Shown here: positions 24,690 through 33,955 of the stretch, piece by piece
Numbering within the stretch: position 1 is the stretch's first letter
Layout of the letters: each line of letters begins with the position of its first letter
From: Kocuria turfanensis
GTDB taxonomy: Bacteria > Actinomycetota > Actinomycetes > Actinomycetales > Micrococcaceae
Direction: 5' to 3'
DNA length: 64,000 bases
Assembly: GCF_001580365.1 (NCBI RefSeq)
Contig: NZ_CP014480.1
Location: forward strand, 1,303,008-1,367,007
Notes under the pieces: model-generated
Seen by the model: only the letters and a program-made list of their open reading frames with translations
Database searches by the model: none
What the model was told of the DNA's origin: nothing
Made by a program: the position numbers and the translations under genes

Positions 24690-25757
24690 TCAGGCCTCGC
24701 GGTGGACGACGGCGTGCGCGAACGCCACGAGCGCGCGCTTGGCCACCGAGTCCGGCAGCGGCTCGAGGGAGGCGATGGCCTCGTCGGCCCACCGGCGGGC
24801 GATCCGCCAGGCCTCGTCCGTGGCCCGGTGCCCGGAGACCGCGGCCACGGCCTCGGCCAGCGCCTCGTCGGAGGCGAGGTCGCCGTCGAGGAGCTCGACG
24901 GCGCGCCGGGCCTCGGGGTCGCCCTCCCCCGCCATGCGGCGCAGGAGCAGCACCGGCAGGGTCGGCACGCCCTCGCGCAGGTCGGTGCCGGGGGACTTCC
25001 CGGAGACCTCGTCCTCGCCGGTCACGTCGATGACGTCGTCGGCGAGCTGGAAGGCGATGCCGACCTTCTCCCCGTACTCGACCATGACCTCCACGACGTC
25101 CTGCGGGGCGCCGGCCAGCACGGTGCCGAAGTGCCCGCAGGCGGCGATGAGGGAGCCGGTCTTGCCCGCGAGCACGTCGAGGTAGTGCTCCAGCGGGTCC
25201 TGCCCGTCGCGCGGGCCGACCGTCTCGTGCAGCTGGCCCAGCACGAGGCGTTCGAAGGTGTCCGCCTGGATCTTCAGGGCACGCTGGCCGAGGTCGGAGA
25301 CCATGGAGGAGGCGCGGGCGAAGATGAGGTCGCCGGTGAGGATCGCCACCGAGTTCCCCCACACCGTCTGGGCGGTGGCCACGCCGCGGCGCAGGGGCGC
25401 GGAGTCCATGACGTCGTCGTGGTAGAGGGTGGCCAGGTGCGTGAGCTCGACCACCGCGGCGGCCTCGAGCACGGCGTCGTTGACGCCGCCGCCGATCTCC
25501 CCGGCCAGCACGGTCAGCAGCGGTCGCACCCGCTTGCCGCCGGCCTGGAGCAGGTGGCGGGAGGTGACGTCGGCGAGGTGGTCGGCGCTGCGCACCGCCT
25601 CGTCCAGGCGCTCCTCGATCCGGGCGAGCGCCTGCAGCACGACCGGACCCAGCCGGTCGTCGGTCGCGATGAGGTCGAAGCCGGCCGGCAGCTTCACCTG
25701 ATCGGTGCCGAGACCCGTGGAGGGGCCGCCGGCGCTCGAGGAGGAGGATTCAGTCAC
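24690..25757 (-). CDS. trans-Polyprenyl diphosphate synthase (menaquinone tail)
   Basis: The 355-residue protein has both aspartate-rich motifs, DDVMD in LYHDDVMDSAPLRRG and DDVID in AFQLADDVIDVTGE, plus GGKRVRPLL at the allyl-substrate end. It condenses isopentenyl diphosphate onto an allylic primer to make the long isoprenoid chain of menaquinone. GTG 25757 lies 11 bases after the stop of the reductase gene, placing it third in a menG-reductase-synthase operon. The usual floor residues that set chain length cannot be read confidently, so C35, C40 or C45 remains open. TAGAGT eight bases before the GTG could also give a separate leaderless mRNA, though it includes the upstream stop codon. Confidence 0.92.
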   Translation of the reverse strand: MTESSSSSAGGPSTGLGTDQVKLPAGFDLIATDDRLGPVVLQALARIEERLDEAVRSADHLADVTSRHLLQAGGKRVRPLLTVLAGEIGGGVNDAVLEAAAVVELTHLATLYHDDVMDSAPLRRGVATAQTVWGNSVAILTGDLIFARASSMVSDLGQRALKIQADTFERLVLGQLHETVGPRDGQDPLEHYLDVLAGKTGSLIAACGHFGTVLAGAPQDVVEVMVEYGEKVGIAFQLADDVIDVTGEDEVSGKSPGTDLREGVPTLPVLLLRRMAGEGDPEARRAVELLDGDLASDEALAEAVAAVSGHRATDEAWRIARRWADEAIASLEPLPDSVAKRALVAFAHAVVHREA

Positions 25758-25768
25758 GGTCCACCACT

Positions 25769-27064
25769 CTAGCGAGTTTTCGGGGGCCGGGTGTTGTCCG
25801 TGGGGGGCGTCAGGGCGTCCAGGAGGGCGACCACGCGGTCCTCCCACGCGGCGGCCGGGCGGTCGGAGAGCTCCGTCATCACCCGCACCACGAACCGCAT
25901 CAGGGCGGGCACCGCCATGCCGGTGCGCACGGCGGCCTTCATCACGGCGGGACTGCCGATCAGCTGGGCGAGGACCCGGCCCTGCGTGAAGTGGGCGCCC
26001 CACTCCTGTCGCACCCGGTCGGGGTAGCCGGCGAGCACGCGCTCGCGCTGGGCCGGGCCGTTGGCGGCCGCCGCGGCCACGACGTGCTCGGCGGCGTAGC
26101 GGGCGGACTCCATCGCGTTGGAGATGCCCTCGCCGTTGAACGGGGAGACGAGGCCCGCGGCGTCGCCGAGCAGGAGCATCCCCGGGACGTGGTGCGGGGT
26201 GCGGTTGAAGGCCATCGGCAGGGCCGCCCCCAGCACGCGGCCGCGGCGGTGCTCCTCGTCGAAGGTCCACTCGGCGGGCATGGAGGCGGTCCAGCCGGCG
26301 AGCACCCTGCGGTAGTCCAGGGCCCCGAACGCCGGGGAGGTGTCCAGGATCCCGAGCCCCACGTTGGCGGTGCCGTCCCCGACGCCGAAGACCCAGCCGT
26401 AGCCGGGCAGCAGCGCCCCGCGCGGGTCGTGGCCGTCGGTGAGCTCGAGCCAGCCCTCCATCCAGTCCAGCTCCGAGCGGGGGGACTCGTAGTAGGCGCG
26501 CACCGCCACGCCCATGGGCCGGTCGTCGCGCTTGTGCAGCCCGGCCGACACGGCGGCGCGGGCGGAGTTGCCGTCGGCGGCGAGCACGACGTCGGCGCGG
26601 TGCTCCTCGGTCTCGCCGGTGCGCCGCCCGGCGTCGTCGAGGACGTTCGCCCGGGCGCCGACGACCCGCCCGGTGCCGTCGCGCAGCACCCCGGTGACGG
26701 AGCGGCGCTCGAGCACCCGCGCCCCGGCGGCGCGGGCGTGCTCGGCGAGCTGCTGGTCGAAGCCGGTGCGGGTGCGCACCAGCCCGTAGCCGGGGAAGTC
26801 GCTGAGCTCCGGCCAGGGCACCTCGACGGTGCGCCGCCGGGCCACCAGGCGCAGGCCCCGGTTGCGGGCGTAGCCCAGCTCCGGGCCGTGCGGCAGGCCC
26901 ATGAGCTGCATCTCCCGCACGGCCCGCGGGGTCAGCCCGTCGCCGCAGACCTTCTCCCGGGGGAACGCGGTCTTCTCCAGGACCGTGGCCCGGATCCCGT
27001 GCGCCGCGAGCCAGTACCCGGCGGTGGCCCCCGCCGGGCCGCCGCCGAGAACGAGGGCCCTCAT
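25769..27064 (-). CDS. Geranylgeranyl reductase-family flavoprotein (MenJ-like)
   Basis: The 431-residue FAD enzyme opens with the dinucleotide-binding motif [16 protein letters not shown], then [12 protein letters not shown], and carries the second FAD motif [18 protein letters not shown]. This is the family of geranylgeranyl reductases. In mycobacteria the homologue MenJ saturates one isoprene unit of menaquinone, giving MK(H2). Micrococcaceae are known for partly hydrogenated menaquinones, and the gene lies between menG and the polyprenyl synthase, so the same role fits well. Its ATG overlaps the menG stop as ATGA. Confidence 0.88.
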   Translation of the reverse strand: MRALVLGGGPAGATAGYWLAAHGIRATVLEKTAFPREKVCGDGLTPRAVREMQLMGLPHGPELGYARNRGLRLVARRRTVEVPWPELSDFPGYGLVRTRTGFDQQLAEHARAAGARVLERRSVTGVLRDGTGRVVGARANVLDDAGRRTGETEEHRADVVLAADGNSARAAVSAGLHKRDDRPMGVAVRAYYESPRSELDWMEGWLELTDGHDPRGALLPGYGWVFGVGDGTANVGLGILDTSPAFGALDYRRVLAGWTASMPAEWTFDEEHRRGRVLGAALPMAFNRTPHHVPGMLLLGDAAGLVSPFNGEGISNAMESARYAAEHVVAAAAANGPAQRERVLAGYPDRVRQEWGAHFTQGRVLAQLIGSPAVMKAAVRTGMAVPALMRFVVRVMTELSDRPAAAWEDRVVALLDALTPPTDNTRPPKTR

Positions 27065-27774
27065 CGGGCCGGGGCGGCCGGGATGGGCTTCACGGCCCGG
27101 TGCACGGCCACGATGCCGCCGGTGAGGTTGCGGTACTGCACGCCCTCCCAGCCGGTGCCGAGGATCTGCGCGGCGAGCTCCTCCTGGTCCGGCCACGCCG
27201 CGATGGACTCGGCGAGGTACTGGTAGGCCGCGGGGTTGGAGGAGGTGCGAGCGGCGATCCCCGGCAGCGCCTTCATGAGGTACTCCGTGTAGACGGTGCG
27301 CAGCGGGGCCAGGGTGGGGGTGGAGAACTCGCAGATCACCAGCCGCCCGCCCGGGCGGGTGACGCGCAGCATCTCGGCCAGCGCCCGGCCGTGGCCCTGG
27401 ATGTTGCGCAGGCCGAAGGAGATCGTCACGGCGTCGAAGGAGGCGTCCGCGAACGGCAGCTGCGTGGCGTCGGCCTGCACGAACTCGATGTCGGGGCGGC
27501 GGGCGCGGCCCACCTCGAGCATCCCGAGCGAGAGGTCCGCGGCCACGACGTCCACGCCGGCGTCGGCATAGGGCTCCGACGAGGTGCCGGTCCCGGCGGC
27601 GAGGTCGAGCACCCGCTCCCCCGGCACCGCCGCGACGGCCTCCGCGACGACCTTGCGCCACCCGCGGGCCCGGCCCAGGGAGAGGATGTCGTTGACGAGG
27701 TCGTAGCGCGGCGCCACGTCGTCGAACATGGCGGAGACTTCGTGCGGCTGCTTGGACAGGTCTGCTCGGTTCAC
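27061..27774 (-). CDS. menG: Demethylmenaquinone methyltransferase
   Basis: The 237-residue class I SAM methyltransferase of the UbiE/MenG type has [18 protein letters not shown] at the N-terminus, the SAM motif [13 protein letters not shown] and ISFGLRNI, all diagnostic. It methylates demethylmenaquinone in the last step of menaquinone synthesis. GTG 27774 is preceded six bases upstream by GACAAT, so the operon transcript is probably leaderless. It is the first gene of menG-reductase-polyprenyl synthase and is divergent from menF. Confidence 0.95.
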   Translation of the reverse strand: MNRADLSKQPHEVSAMFDDVAPRYDLVNDILSLGRARGWRKVVAEAVAAVPGERVLDLAAGTGTSSEPYADAGVDVVAADLSLGMLEVGRARRPDIEFVQADATQLPFADASFDAVTISFGLRNIQGHGRALAEMLRVTRPGGRLVICEFSTPTLAPLRTVYTEYLMKALPGIAARTSSNPAAYQYLAESIAAWPDQEELAAQILGTGWEGVQYRNLTGGIVAVHRAVKPIPAAPAR

Positions 27775-27780
27775 CCGGTC

Positions 27781-27786
27781 ATTGTC
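27781..27786 (-). promoter_or_regulatory. -10 hexamer of the menG operon (leaderless)
   Basis: GACAAT on the minus strand lies six bases before the GTG at 27774. It is about 100 bases from the divergent menF hexamer, so both promoters share one intergenic region. Confidence 0.5.
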
Positions 27787-27883
27787 GCACCTCCCTCCGA
27801 CGCCCCCGGTCCGCCCCCGGCCCGCCCGCGCCCGGCGGTCCGGGGGCGCTCGGGCACGGGCCGGGGCTGTCGGCCGCGCCGCT

Positions 27884-27889
27884 TAGACT
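27884..27889 (+). promoter_or_regulatory. -10 hexamer of menF (leaderless)
   Basis: TAGACT is followed by eight bases, then ATG 27898. The same hexamer precedes menB at seven bases. Confidence 0.5.
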
Positions 27890-27897
27890 GGGGGGCG

Positions 27898-29346
27898 ATG
27901 TCCTCCACCGACCCCGCCACCGCCCCGCCGGTCCCCGTGCTGCACGCCCTCACGGTCCCGCTGTCCGCCCTCGGCGCGGACCCCGCGGACGCCCCGGACC
28001 TGCGGGAGCTGCTGGCCGGGCCCGACCTGCTCAGCTGGACCGTGGACGGACGCGGCCTCGTGGCCCACGGCCGGGTCGCCGAGCACACCGTGCGCGGCCC
28101 GGACCGCTTCACCGCCGCGCGCGTGTGGTGGGACGACGTGGTCGCCGCCGCCGTGGTCGAGGACCGGGTGGGCGTCCCGGGCACCGGGCTGACCGCCTTC
28201 GGCGCGTTCACCTTCGCCTCGGCCTCCGGGGCCGACTCCGGACTCGTGGTGCCGGAGCTGCTCGTGGGCCGCCGCGACGACCTGGCCTGGGCCAGCCTCG
28301 TGGTGGCCGTGGCTCCCGGCACGGCCTTCGCGCTGGGCGCCGACGACGTGGCCGCGGCCTGGCTGCGCCGCTTCGGCACCGCCCCCGGCCGCCCGCCGGC
28401 CGCCGGGGAGGACCCGGCCGCGGTGCCCGCCGCCGTCCGGCTGTCCCCCGGCACGCTGGGCGAGCACGAGTGGACCGGGGCCGTGCGCGACGGCGTGGAC
28501 CTGATCCGCGCGGGACGGCTGGAGAAGCTGGTCCTGGCCCGCGACGTCGTGGCCCGCACCGACGAGCCGCTCGACCCTGTGGCCGTGGTCCGGGACCTCG
28601 CCCACCGCTACGACCAGTGCTGGACGTACTGCGTGGGCTTCGGCGGGGGCGCCGCGGGGCGGCTGATGGGGGCGACCCCGGAGATGCTCGTGCAGGTGCT
28701 CGACGGAGCGGCCCACGCCCGCGTGCTCGCGGGCACCCTGGACCGGGACGCGGCCCCGGTGGACGAGGACCCCCAGGAGTACGCCGCCCGGGTGCTCGGG
28801 GAGTCCGAGAAGCAGCAGCACGAGCACGGCTTCGCGATCGACTCCCTCGTGGCGTCGCTGGCGCCCTACACGGACGCGGTGACCACCTCCCCCGAGCCGT
28901 TCATCCTGGAGCTGCCCAACGTGTGGCACCTCGCCTCCGACGTCACCGCCGCGCTGCGCCCGGGTCCGGCCGGGGACCCGCCCTCCGCCCTGGAGCTGGC
29001 CGAGGCGCTGCACCCGACCGCCGCGGTCTGCGGGACGCCCACCGCCGTGGCGGCGGCCACCATCCCGGAGCTGGAGCAGATGGACCGGGGCCTGTACGCC
29101 GGGCCGGTCGGCTGGCTGGACGCCGCCGGCAACGGCGACTGGGGCATCGCCCTGCGCGGCGCAGTGCAGGAGGACGAGCGCACCGTGCGGCTCTACGCCG
29201 GGTGCGGCATCGTGGCCGCCTCCGACCCCGAGGCCGAGCTCGCCGAGACCTGGGCGAAGCTGCGGCCCATGCTCCAGGCCCTCGGGCAGGGCGCCGACGG
29301 CGCCGCCGAGCGGCTCGTGCCCGCCCCCGGGCTCTCCGCCCGCTGA
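27898..29346 (+). CDS. menF: Isochorismate synthase
   Basis: The 482-residue chorismate-binding enzyme converts chorismate to isochorismate, the entry step to menaquinone. The C-terminal catalytic region (about 200-465) shows KLVLARDVVAR, GATPEMLV, then LHPTAAVCGTPT and EMDRGLYAGPVGW-like sequence (here QMDRGLYAGPVGW), all typical of MenF/EntC enzymes. The N-terminal 190 residues are variable. No siderophore genes are adjacent, and the menG operon is divergent, so menF is preferred to an entC-type role. The transcript is probably leaderless. Confidence 0.93.
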   Translation: MSSTDPATAPPVPVLHALTVPLSALGADPADAPDLRELLAGPDLLSWTVDGRGLVAHGRVAEHTVRGPDRFTAARVWWDDVVAAAVVEDRVGVPGTGLTAFGAFTFASASGADSGLVVPELLVGRRDDLAWASLVVAVAPGTAFALGADDVAAAWLRRFGTAPGRPPAAGEDPAAVPAAVRLSPGTLGEHEWTGAVRDGVDLIRAGRLEKLVLARDVVARTDEPLDPVAVVRDLAHRYDQCWTYCVGFGGGAAGRLMGATPEMLVQVLDGAAHARVLAGTLDRDAAPVDEDPQEYAARVLGESEKQQHEHGFAIDSLVASLAPYTDAVTTSPEPFILELPNVWHLASDVTAALRPGPAGDPPSALELAEALHPTAAVCGTPTAVAAATIPELEQMDRGLYAGPVGWLDAAGNGDWGIALRGAVQEDERTVRLYAGCGIVAASDPEAELAETWAKLRPMLQALGQGADGAAERLVPAPGLSAR

Positions 29347-29411
29347 GCCCGGTGGGGGCGGGCCCCGGCGGCGGCGCGCCCGGCGCGCGCCCGGACGCCC
29401 GGATCGCACCG

Positions 29412-29417
29412 TATCCT
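29412..29417 (+). promoter_or_regulatory. -10 hexamer of the amino-acid ABC transporter operon
   Basis: TATCCT stands about 100 bases before ATG 29517. A GC-rich leader with GGAGGAA follows. I see no riboswitch class I recognise in the leader. Confidence 0.4.
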
Positions 29418-29516
29418 TGTGTCCCGAACGCAGTCGGGGGTTACCGCCCCGTAGAGCCGGCTCCTCGCGCGGCCCGACCGCGCCGTCGACCACCGCTCCC
29501 ACCGGAGGAACCGCCC

Positions 29517-30347
29517 ATGCCCCGCCCGTCCCGCCGCCGCGCCGCCGGCCTCCTGTCCGCCGCCGCCGCCCTCGCCCTCACGGCCTGCTCCGGCGGCTCC
29601 GCCGAGGACACCGCCGCCGAGCCCGCGACCCCGGTGGACGGCGGATCGGCCGCCGTGGCCCTGGTGGAGCCCGGCTTCCTCACCGTGTGCTCGGAGTCCA
29701 ACTACCCGCCGTTCGAGATGGAGCAGGGCGGCGAGATGGTCGGCCTCGACATGGACCTGGGCCGGGAGATCGCCGCCGACCTCGGGGTGGAGATGAAGAA
29801 CGTCACGCTCGCCTTCGAGTCCATCCAGTCCGGCGCCGCCCTCGACACCGACCAGTGCGACGTGGCGATCTCGGCCCTGTCCATCACCGAGGAGCGGCGG
29901 ACGGTGATGGACTTCTCCGACCCGTACTACGACAACGAGGTCGGCCTCGTGACCGACGGGGAGGACGGCGTCGACTCGATCGACGCCGCCCGCGAGGAGC
30001 AGGTGCGCGTGGGGGTCATGCAGGGCACCGTCGGGGAGACCCAGGCCCGGGAGCTCGGCCTCGACGCCGTCCAGTTCGAGGACGCCACCACGCTGTTCAC
30101 CGCGCTCAGCACCGGCGGCGTGGACGCCGTGCTCGACGACGTCACCGCGATCGCCGAGCACGCCCAGGACGACCCGGACTTCGTGGTCCAGGAGACCGCG
30201 GACCTCGACGACCAGCTCGGCGTGGCCGTCCAGAAGGGCGACGCGGCGATGCTCCAGGCCGTCGACGCCACCCTGGACCGCATCGAGGAGGACGGCACGC
30301 TCGAGCGAATCGTCGAGCAGTGGATCCCCGTCCAGGAGAAGGACTGA
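29517..30347 (+). CDS. ABC transporter substrate-binding lipoprotein, polar amino acid type
   Basis: The 276-residue family 3 solute-binding protein has a lipoprotein signal with lipobox LTAC (Cys near residue 24). SESNYPPFEM and GLDMDLGREIA follow, with the family fingerprint ALSITEERRTVMDFSDPYY. Such proteins capture polar amino acids such as glutamine, glutamate, arginine or cystine outside the membrane and deliver them to the permease. GGAGGAA lies six bases before ATG 29517. It is the first gene of a three-gene operon with the permease 76 bases and the ATPase further downstream. The ligand cannot be fixed from sequence alone. Confidence 0.93.
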   Translation: MPRPSRRRAAGLLSAAAALALTACSGGSAEDTAAEPATPVDGGSAAVALVEPGFLTVCSESNYPPFEMEQGGEMVGLDMDLGREIAADLGVEMKNVTLAFESIQSGAALDTDQCDVAISALSITEERRTVMDFSDPYYDNEVGLVTDGEDGVDSIDAAREEQVRVGVMQGTVGETQARELGLDAVQFEDATTLFTALSTGGVDAVLDDVTAIAEHAQDDPDFVVQETADLDDQLGVAVQKGDAAMLQAVDATLDRIEEDGTLERIVEQWIPVQEKD

Positions 30348-30423
30348 CCGAAGGACCCGCGCCCCGCACCCGGGGCGCCGGCTCCGCCACCGACCGCCCG
30401 TACCACCCAGAACGGACCACCCC

Positions 30424-31218
30424 ATGGCCATGACCATGCACCAGAGAGCCCGTCTCTCCCGCGGCATCCAGTACGCCGTCCTGATCGTCGTCGTCCTCGC
30501 GCTGCTCGCGATCGCCGACTGGCCGCTGCTGATCGAGAAGGTGTTCAACCCGGAGATCGCGGCCCAGCAGTTCCCCGGCATCATCACCACCGCGCTGAAG
30601 AACACCGTCATCTACACGCTGCTGGGCTTCGTGGTGGGTCTCACCGGCGGTGTGGTCCTGGCGCTGATGAAGCTCTCCTCCGTGGCGCCGTACCGGTGGC
30701 TGGCCACGCTGTACATCGAGTTCTTCCGCGGCGTGCCCGCCCTGCTGGTCTTCCTCGCCTTCGGCTACGGCATCCCGCTGGCCTTCGGCTTCCGCTTCAA
30801 CCACTACGTCACGGTCATGGTCGCCCTGGGCCTCGTGGCCGCCGCCTACATCGCGGAGTCGCTGCGGGCGGGCCTGCAGGCCGTGCCGAAGGGCCAGTAC
30901 GAGGCCGCCCGCTCCCTGGGCATGTCGCACGCCCGGGCGATGGTCACGATCGTCATCCCGCAGGCCCTGCGGATCGTGCTGCCGCCGCTGACCAACGAGG
31001 TGATCCTGCTGACCAAGGACTCCTCCCTGGTCTACCTGCTGGGCATGGGCGTGGGCCAGTACGAGCTCACCAAGTACGGCCGCGAGGCGATCTCGGGCGC
31101 CGGCGCCGGCCTGACGCCCCTGGTGGTGGCGGGCATCTGCTACCTCATCATCACGGTGCCGCTGGGCATCCTGACCCGCCGCTTCGAGTCCAAGACCGAC
31201 CGCATGAAGAAGTCCTAG
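30424..31218 (+). CDS. Amino acid ABC transporter permease (HisM/GlnP type)
   Basis: The 264-residue inner-membrane permease has about five helices. It carries the family block [21 protein letters not shown], then [20 protein letters not shown], and the ATPase-contact EAA loop [23 protein letters not shown] 30424 is used; a second in-frame ATG lies six bases on. It works with the lipoprotein upstream and the ATPase 10 bases downstream. A single permease gene implies a homodimer in the complex. Confidence 0.93.
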   Translation: MAMTMHQRARLSRGIQYAVLIVVVLALLAIADWPLLIEKVFNPEIAAQQFPGIITTALKNTVIYTLLGFVVGLTGGVVLALMKLSSVAPYRWLATLYIEFFRGVPALLVFLAFGYGIPLAFGFRFNHYVTVMVALGLVAAAYIAESLRAGLQAVPKGQYEAARSLGMSHARAMVTIVIPQALRIVLPPLTNEVILLTKDSSLVYLLGMGVGQYELTKYGREAISGAGAGLTPLVVAGICYLIITVPLGILTRRFESKTDRMKKS

Positions 31219-31228
31219 GAGCCAGACG

Positions 31229-32038
<810 letters not shown>

Positions 32039-32070
32039 CCCGGCGGCCGCTGCTCCCGCAGGGCGCCGCA

Positions 32071-32100
32071 GGGCCCCGTCCCCTCCCGGGGACGGGGCCC
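32071..32100. terminator. Bidirectional hairpin between ABC operon and menD
   Basis: GGGCCCCGTCCCC (32071-32083) pairs perfectly with GGGGACGGGGCCC (32088-32100) around TCCC. TTCCCC follows on the plus strand. It stands between convergent genes. Confidence 0.8.
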
Positions 32101-32154
32101 TTCCCCACCCCACCGGAGGCGCGGGCGCCGCGGCGGGGCGCGGCGGCGGGCGGC

Positions 32155-33873
32155 TCAGTCCGCGGGAGCGGCCACCGCGGCCCGGATCCGGGCGTGCAGG
32201 GCCCGCAGCTCCCGCCGGTCCACCCGCACCTCGAGCACGGAGCGGCCGCGCACGGGCCCGGCGAGCGCCGCGGCGAGCTCCGGCAGGCTGTCGGCCCGCC
32301 GGTGCGGGACCCCGTAGCCCGCGCAGAGCGCGTCCAGGCGCGCCTCGTGCGGGGTCCCGAAGAAGCGCTCGACGACGTCGCGGTACTCCTGCTGCTCCCC
32401 CAGCGCACCGTGCTCCAGGGTCGCGAAGATCCCGCCGCCGCCGTCGTTGAGCACCAGCACCTGCAGGTCGGGCTCCCGTTCGCCGGCGCCCAGCAGCAGG
32501 GAGGAGGCGTCGTGCAGGAAGGTCAGGTCCCCCACGAGGGCGCGGACGGGGCGCCCGGTGCCCAGCGCCACGCCCGCGGCGGTGGCCACCGTCCCGTCGA
32601 TCCCGGCGAGCCCGCGGTTGGCGACCACCAGCGGGGACGCCGGGCCGGGGCGGGCGGCGAGGTCCAGGTCCCGCACCGGGTTGGAGGACCCGGCGACGAG
32701 CACCGCCCCGTCCTGCCGGCAGGCCTCCCACAGCGCGGCGGCCACGGCTGGGCCGGTCGGGCGCCCCGGGGGCTCCGCGGCGAGCAGCCGCGCCACGGCG
32801 CCGTCGGCGGCGGCGCCCGCTTCCCGCCAGGCGGCGGCCCAGCCGGGGGCCCCGCGGCCGGTGAAGGCGGCGGCCTCGGCCCAGCTCCCGAGCACGCGCT
32901 CGCGCCGGCGCCCCGGGTCGTACCAGGCCACGGGGCCGGGCTGGACGGCGGCGGTGGCCACGTCGGCCCGGGCCAGCAGCGCTGCGACCGGGCGGGAGAG
33001 CGTCGGCCGGCCGGCGAGCAGGACCCGCTCGATCCGCCGCCCCAGGGGCGCCTCCAGCAGCAGCCGGTAGGCGCCCACGGCCTGCGGACCGGACCGGGCG
33101 TTGGAGGACGGCTCCGCGAACAGCGGCAGCCCGCAGGCCTCGGCGAAGCGGGCGGCGGCCGGGCCCGCGCCGTCCCCGGCGACGACCACGGAGCGGGCCT
33201 GCCCCGCGGCCGGGGACGGGGTGACCACGGGTCCGGCGGCGACGGCGCGCGGGCCCGGGTCCGATGCGGTTGCGGTGCGGGCCGCCAGCCGGCGCGCCCG
33301 CCCGGCGAGCTCGGCGCCGTCCTCCGGGGCGGGGTGCAGCGGCTCGCGCAGGGCCACGTTGAGCTGGACGGGCCCGGCGGGGCGGGGTCCACCGGGCCCG
33401 CGGCCGGCGAGCGCGGCCAGGGGTCCGGCGAGGCGGGTGGGGACGTCGCCGTCCTCGGGCAGGAGGTCGACGGCGGCGCGCACGTGCCCGCCGAAGAGCC
33501 CGAGCTGGCGGGTGGTCTGGTTGGCGCCGGTGCCGCGCAGCTCCGGCGGGCGGTCGGCGGAGAGCACGACGAGGGGCACCTCGGCGTGGTCGGCCTCCAT
33601 GACCGCCGGGAGCAGGTTGCCCACCGCGGTGCCGGAGGTGGTGACCACGCCGGCCGGCCGGCCGGTGGCCCGGGCGATGCCCAGGGCGGTGAAGGCGGCG
33701 CCCCGTTCGTCCACGCGCACGTGCACCTCCAGGGCGCCGGCGGCGTGGGCGGCCGCCGCGGCGTAGGCCAGGGGCGCGGAGCGGGAGCCGGGGGCGACGA
33801 CGAGGTGGCGCATCCCGGCGCCGACGAGCTCCTCGAGGACGGCGCGGGCGGTGGCGAGGGACGGTGTGGTCAC
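32155..33873 (-). CDS. menD: 2-Succinyl-5-enolpyruvyl-6-hydroxy-3-cyclohexene-1-carboxylate synthase
   Basis: The 572-residue thiamine-diphosphate enzyme has LVVAPGSRSAPLAYAA near the N-terminus, the MenD marker GTGANQTTRQLGLFG, RVDERGAAFTALGIA, and the C-terminal cofactor-binding part LVGDLTFLHDASSLL with LNDGGGGIFATLEH. It adds a succinic semialdehyde unit from 2-oxoglutarate to isochorismate, the first committed menaquinone step. GTG 33873 is preceded by TACCCT at eight bases, so the gene has its own leaderless promoter although it lies downstream of phoX on the same strand. An Ala/Pro/Gly-rich central region is typical of this high-GC genome. Confidence 0.95.
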   Translation of the reverse strand: MTTPSLATARAVLEELVGAGMRHLVVAPGSRSAPLAYAAAAAHAAGALEVHVRVDERGAAFTALGIARATGRPAGVVTTSGTAVGNLLPAVMEADHAEVPLVVLSADRPPELRGTGANQTTRQLGLFGGHVRAAVDLLPEDGDVPTRLAGPLAALAGRGPGGPRPAGPVQLNVALREPLHPAPEDGAELAGRARRLAARTATASDPGPRAVAAGPVVTPSPAAGQARSVVVAGDGAGPAAARFAEACGLPLFAEPSSNARSGPQAVGAYRLLLEAPLGRRIERVLLAGRPTLSRPVAALLARADVATAAVQPGPVAWYDPGRRRERVLGSWAEAAAFTGRGAPGWAAAWREAGAAADGAVARLLAAEPPGRPTGPAVAAALWEACRQDGAVLVAGSSNPVRDLDLAARPGPASPLVVANRGLAGIDGTVATAAGVALGTGRPVRALVGDLTFLHDASSLLLGAGEREPDLQVLVLNDGGGGIFATLEHGALGEQQEYRDVVERFFGTPHEARLDALCAGYGVPHRRADSLPELAAALAGPVRGRSVLEVRVDRRELRALHARIRAAVAAPAD

Positions 33874-33881
33874 AGGAGACC

Positions 33882-33887
33882 AGGGTA
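33882..33887 (-). promoter_or_regulatory. -10 hexamer of menD (leaderless)
   Basis: TACCCT on the minus strand lies eight bases before GTG 33873, inside the short gap between the phoX terminator and menD. Confidence 0.45.
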
Positions 33888-33899
33888 GTCCCGGGAGAC

Positions 33900-33941
33900 G
33901 GACGGTCCCCGTCCCGCCGGGCGGCGGAACGGGGACCGTCC
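33900..33941 (-). terminator. Hairpin terminator of the PhoX-type phosphatase gene
   Basis: GGACGGTCCCCGT (33900-33912) pairs perfectly with ACGGGGACCGTCC (33929-33941) around a 16-base loop. It lies 15 bases after the phosphatase stop and separates it from the menD promoter. Confidence 0.75.
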
Positions 33942-33955
33942 GGTGCGGAGGCCGC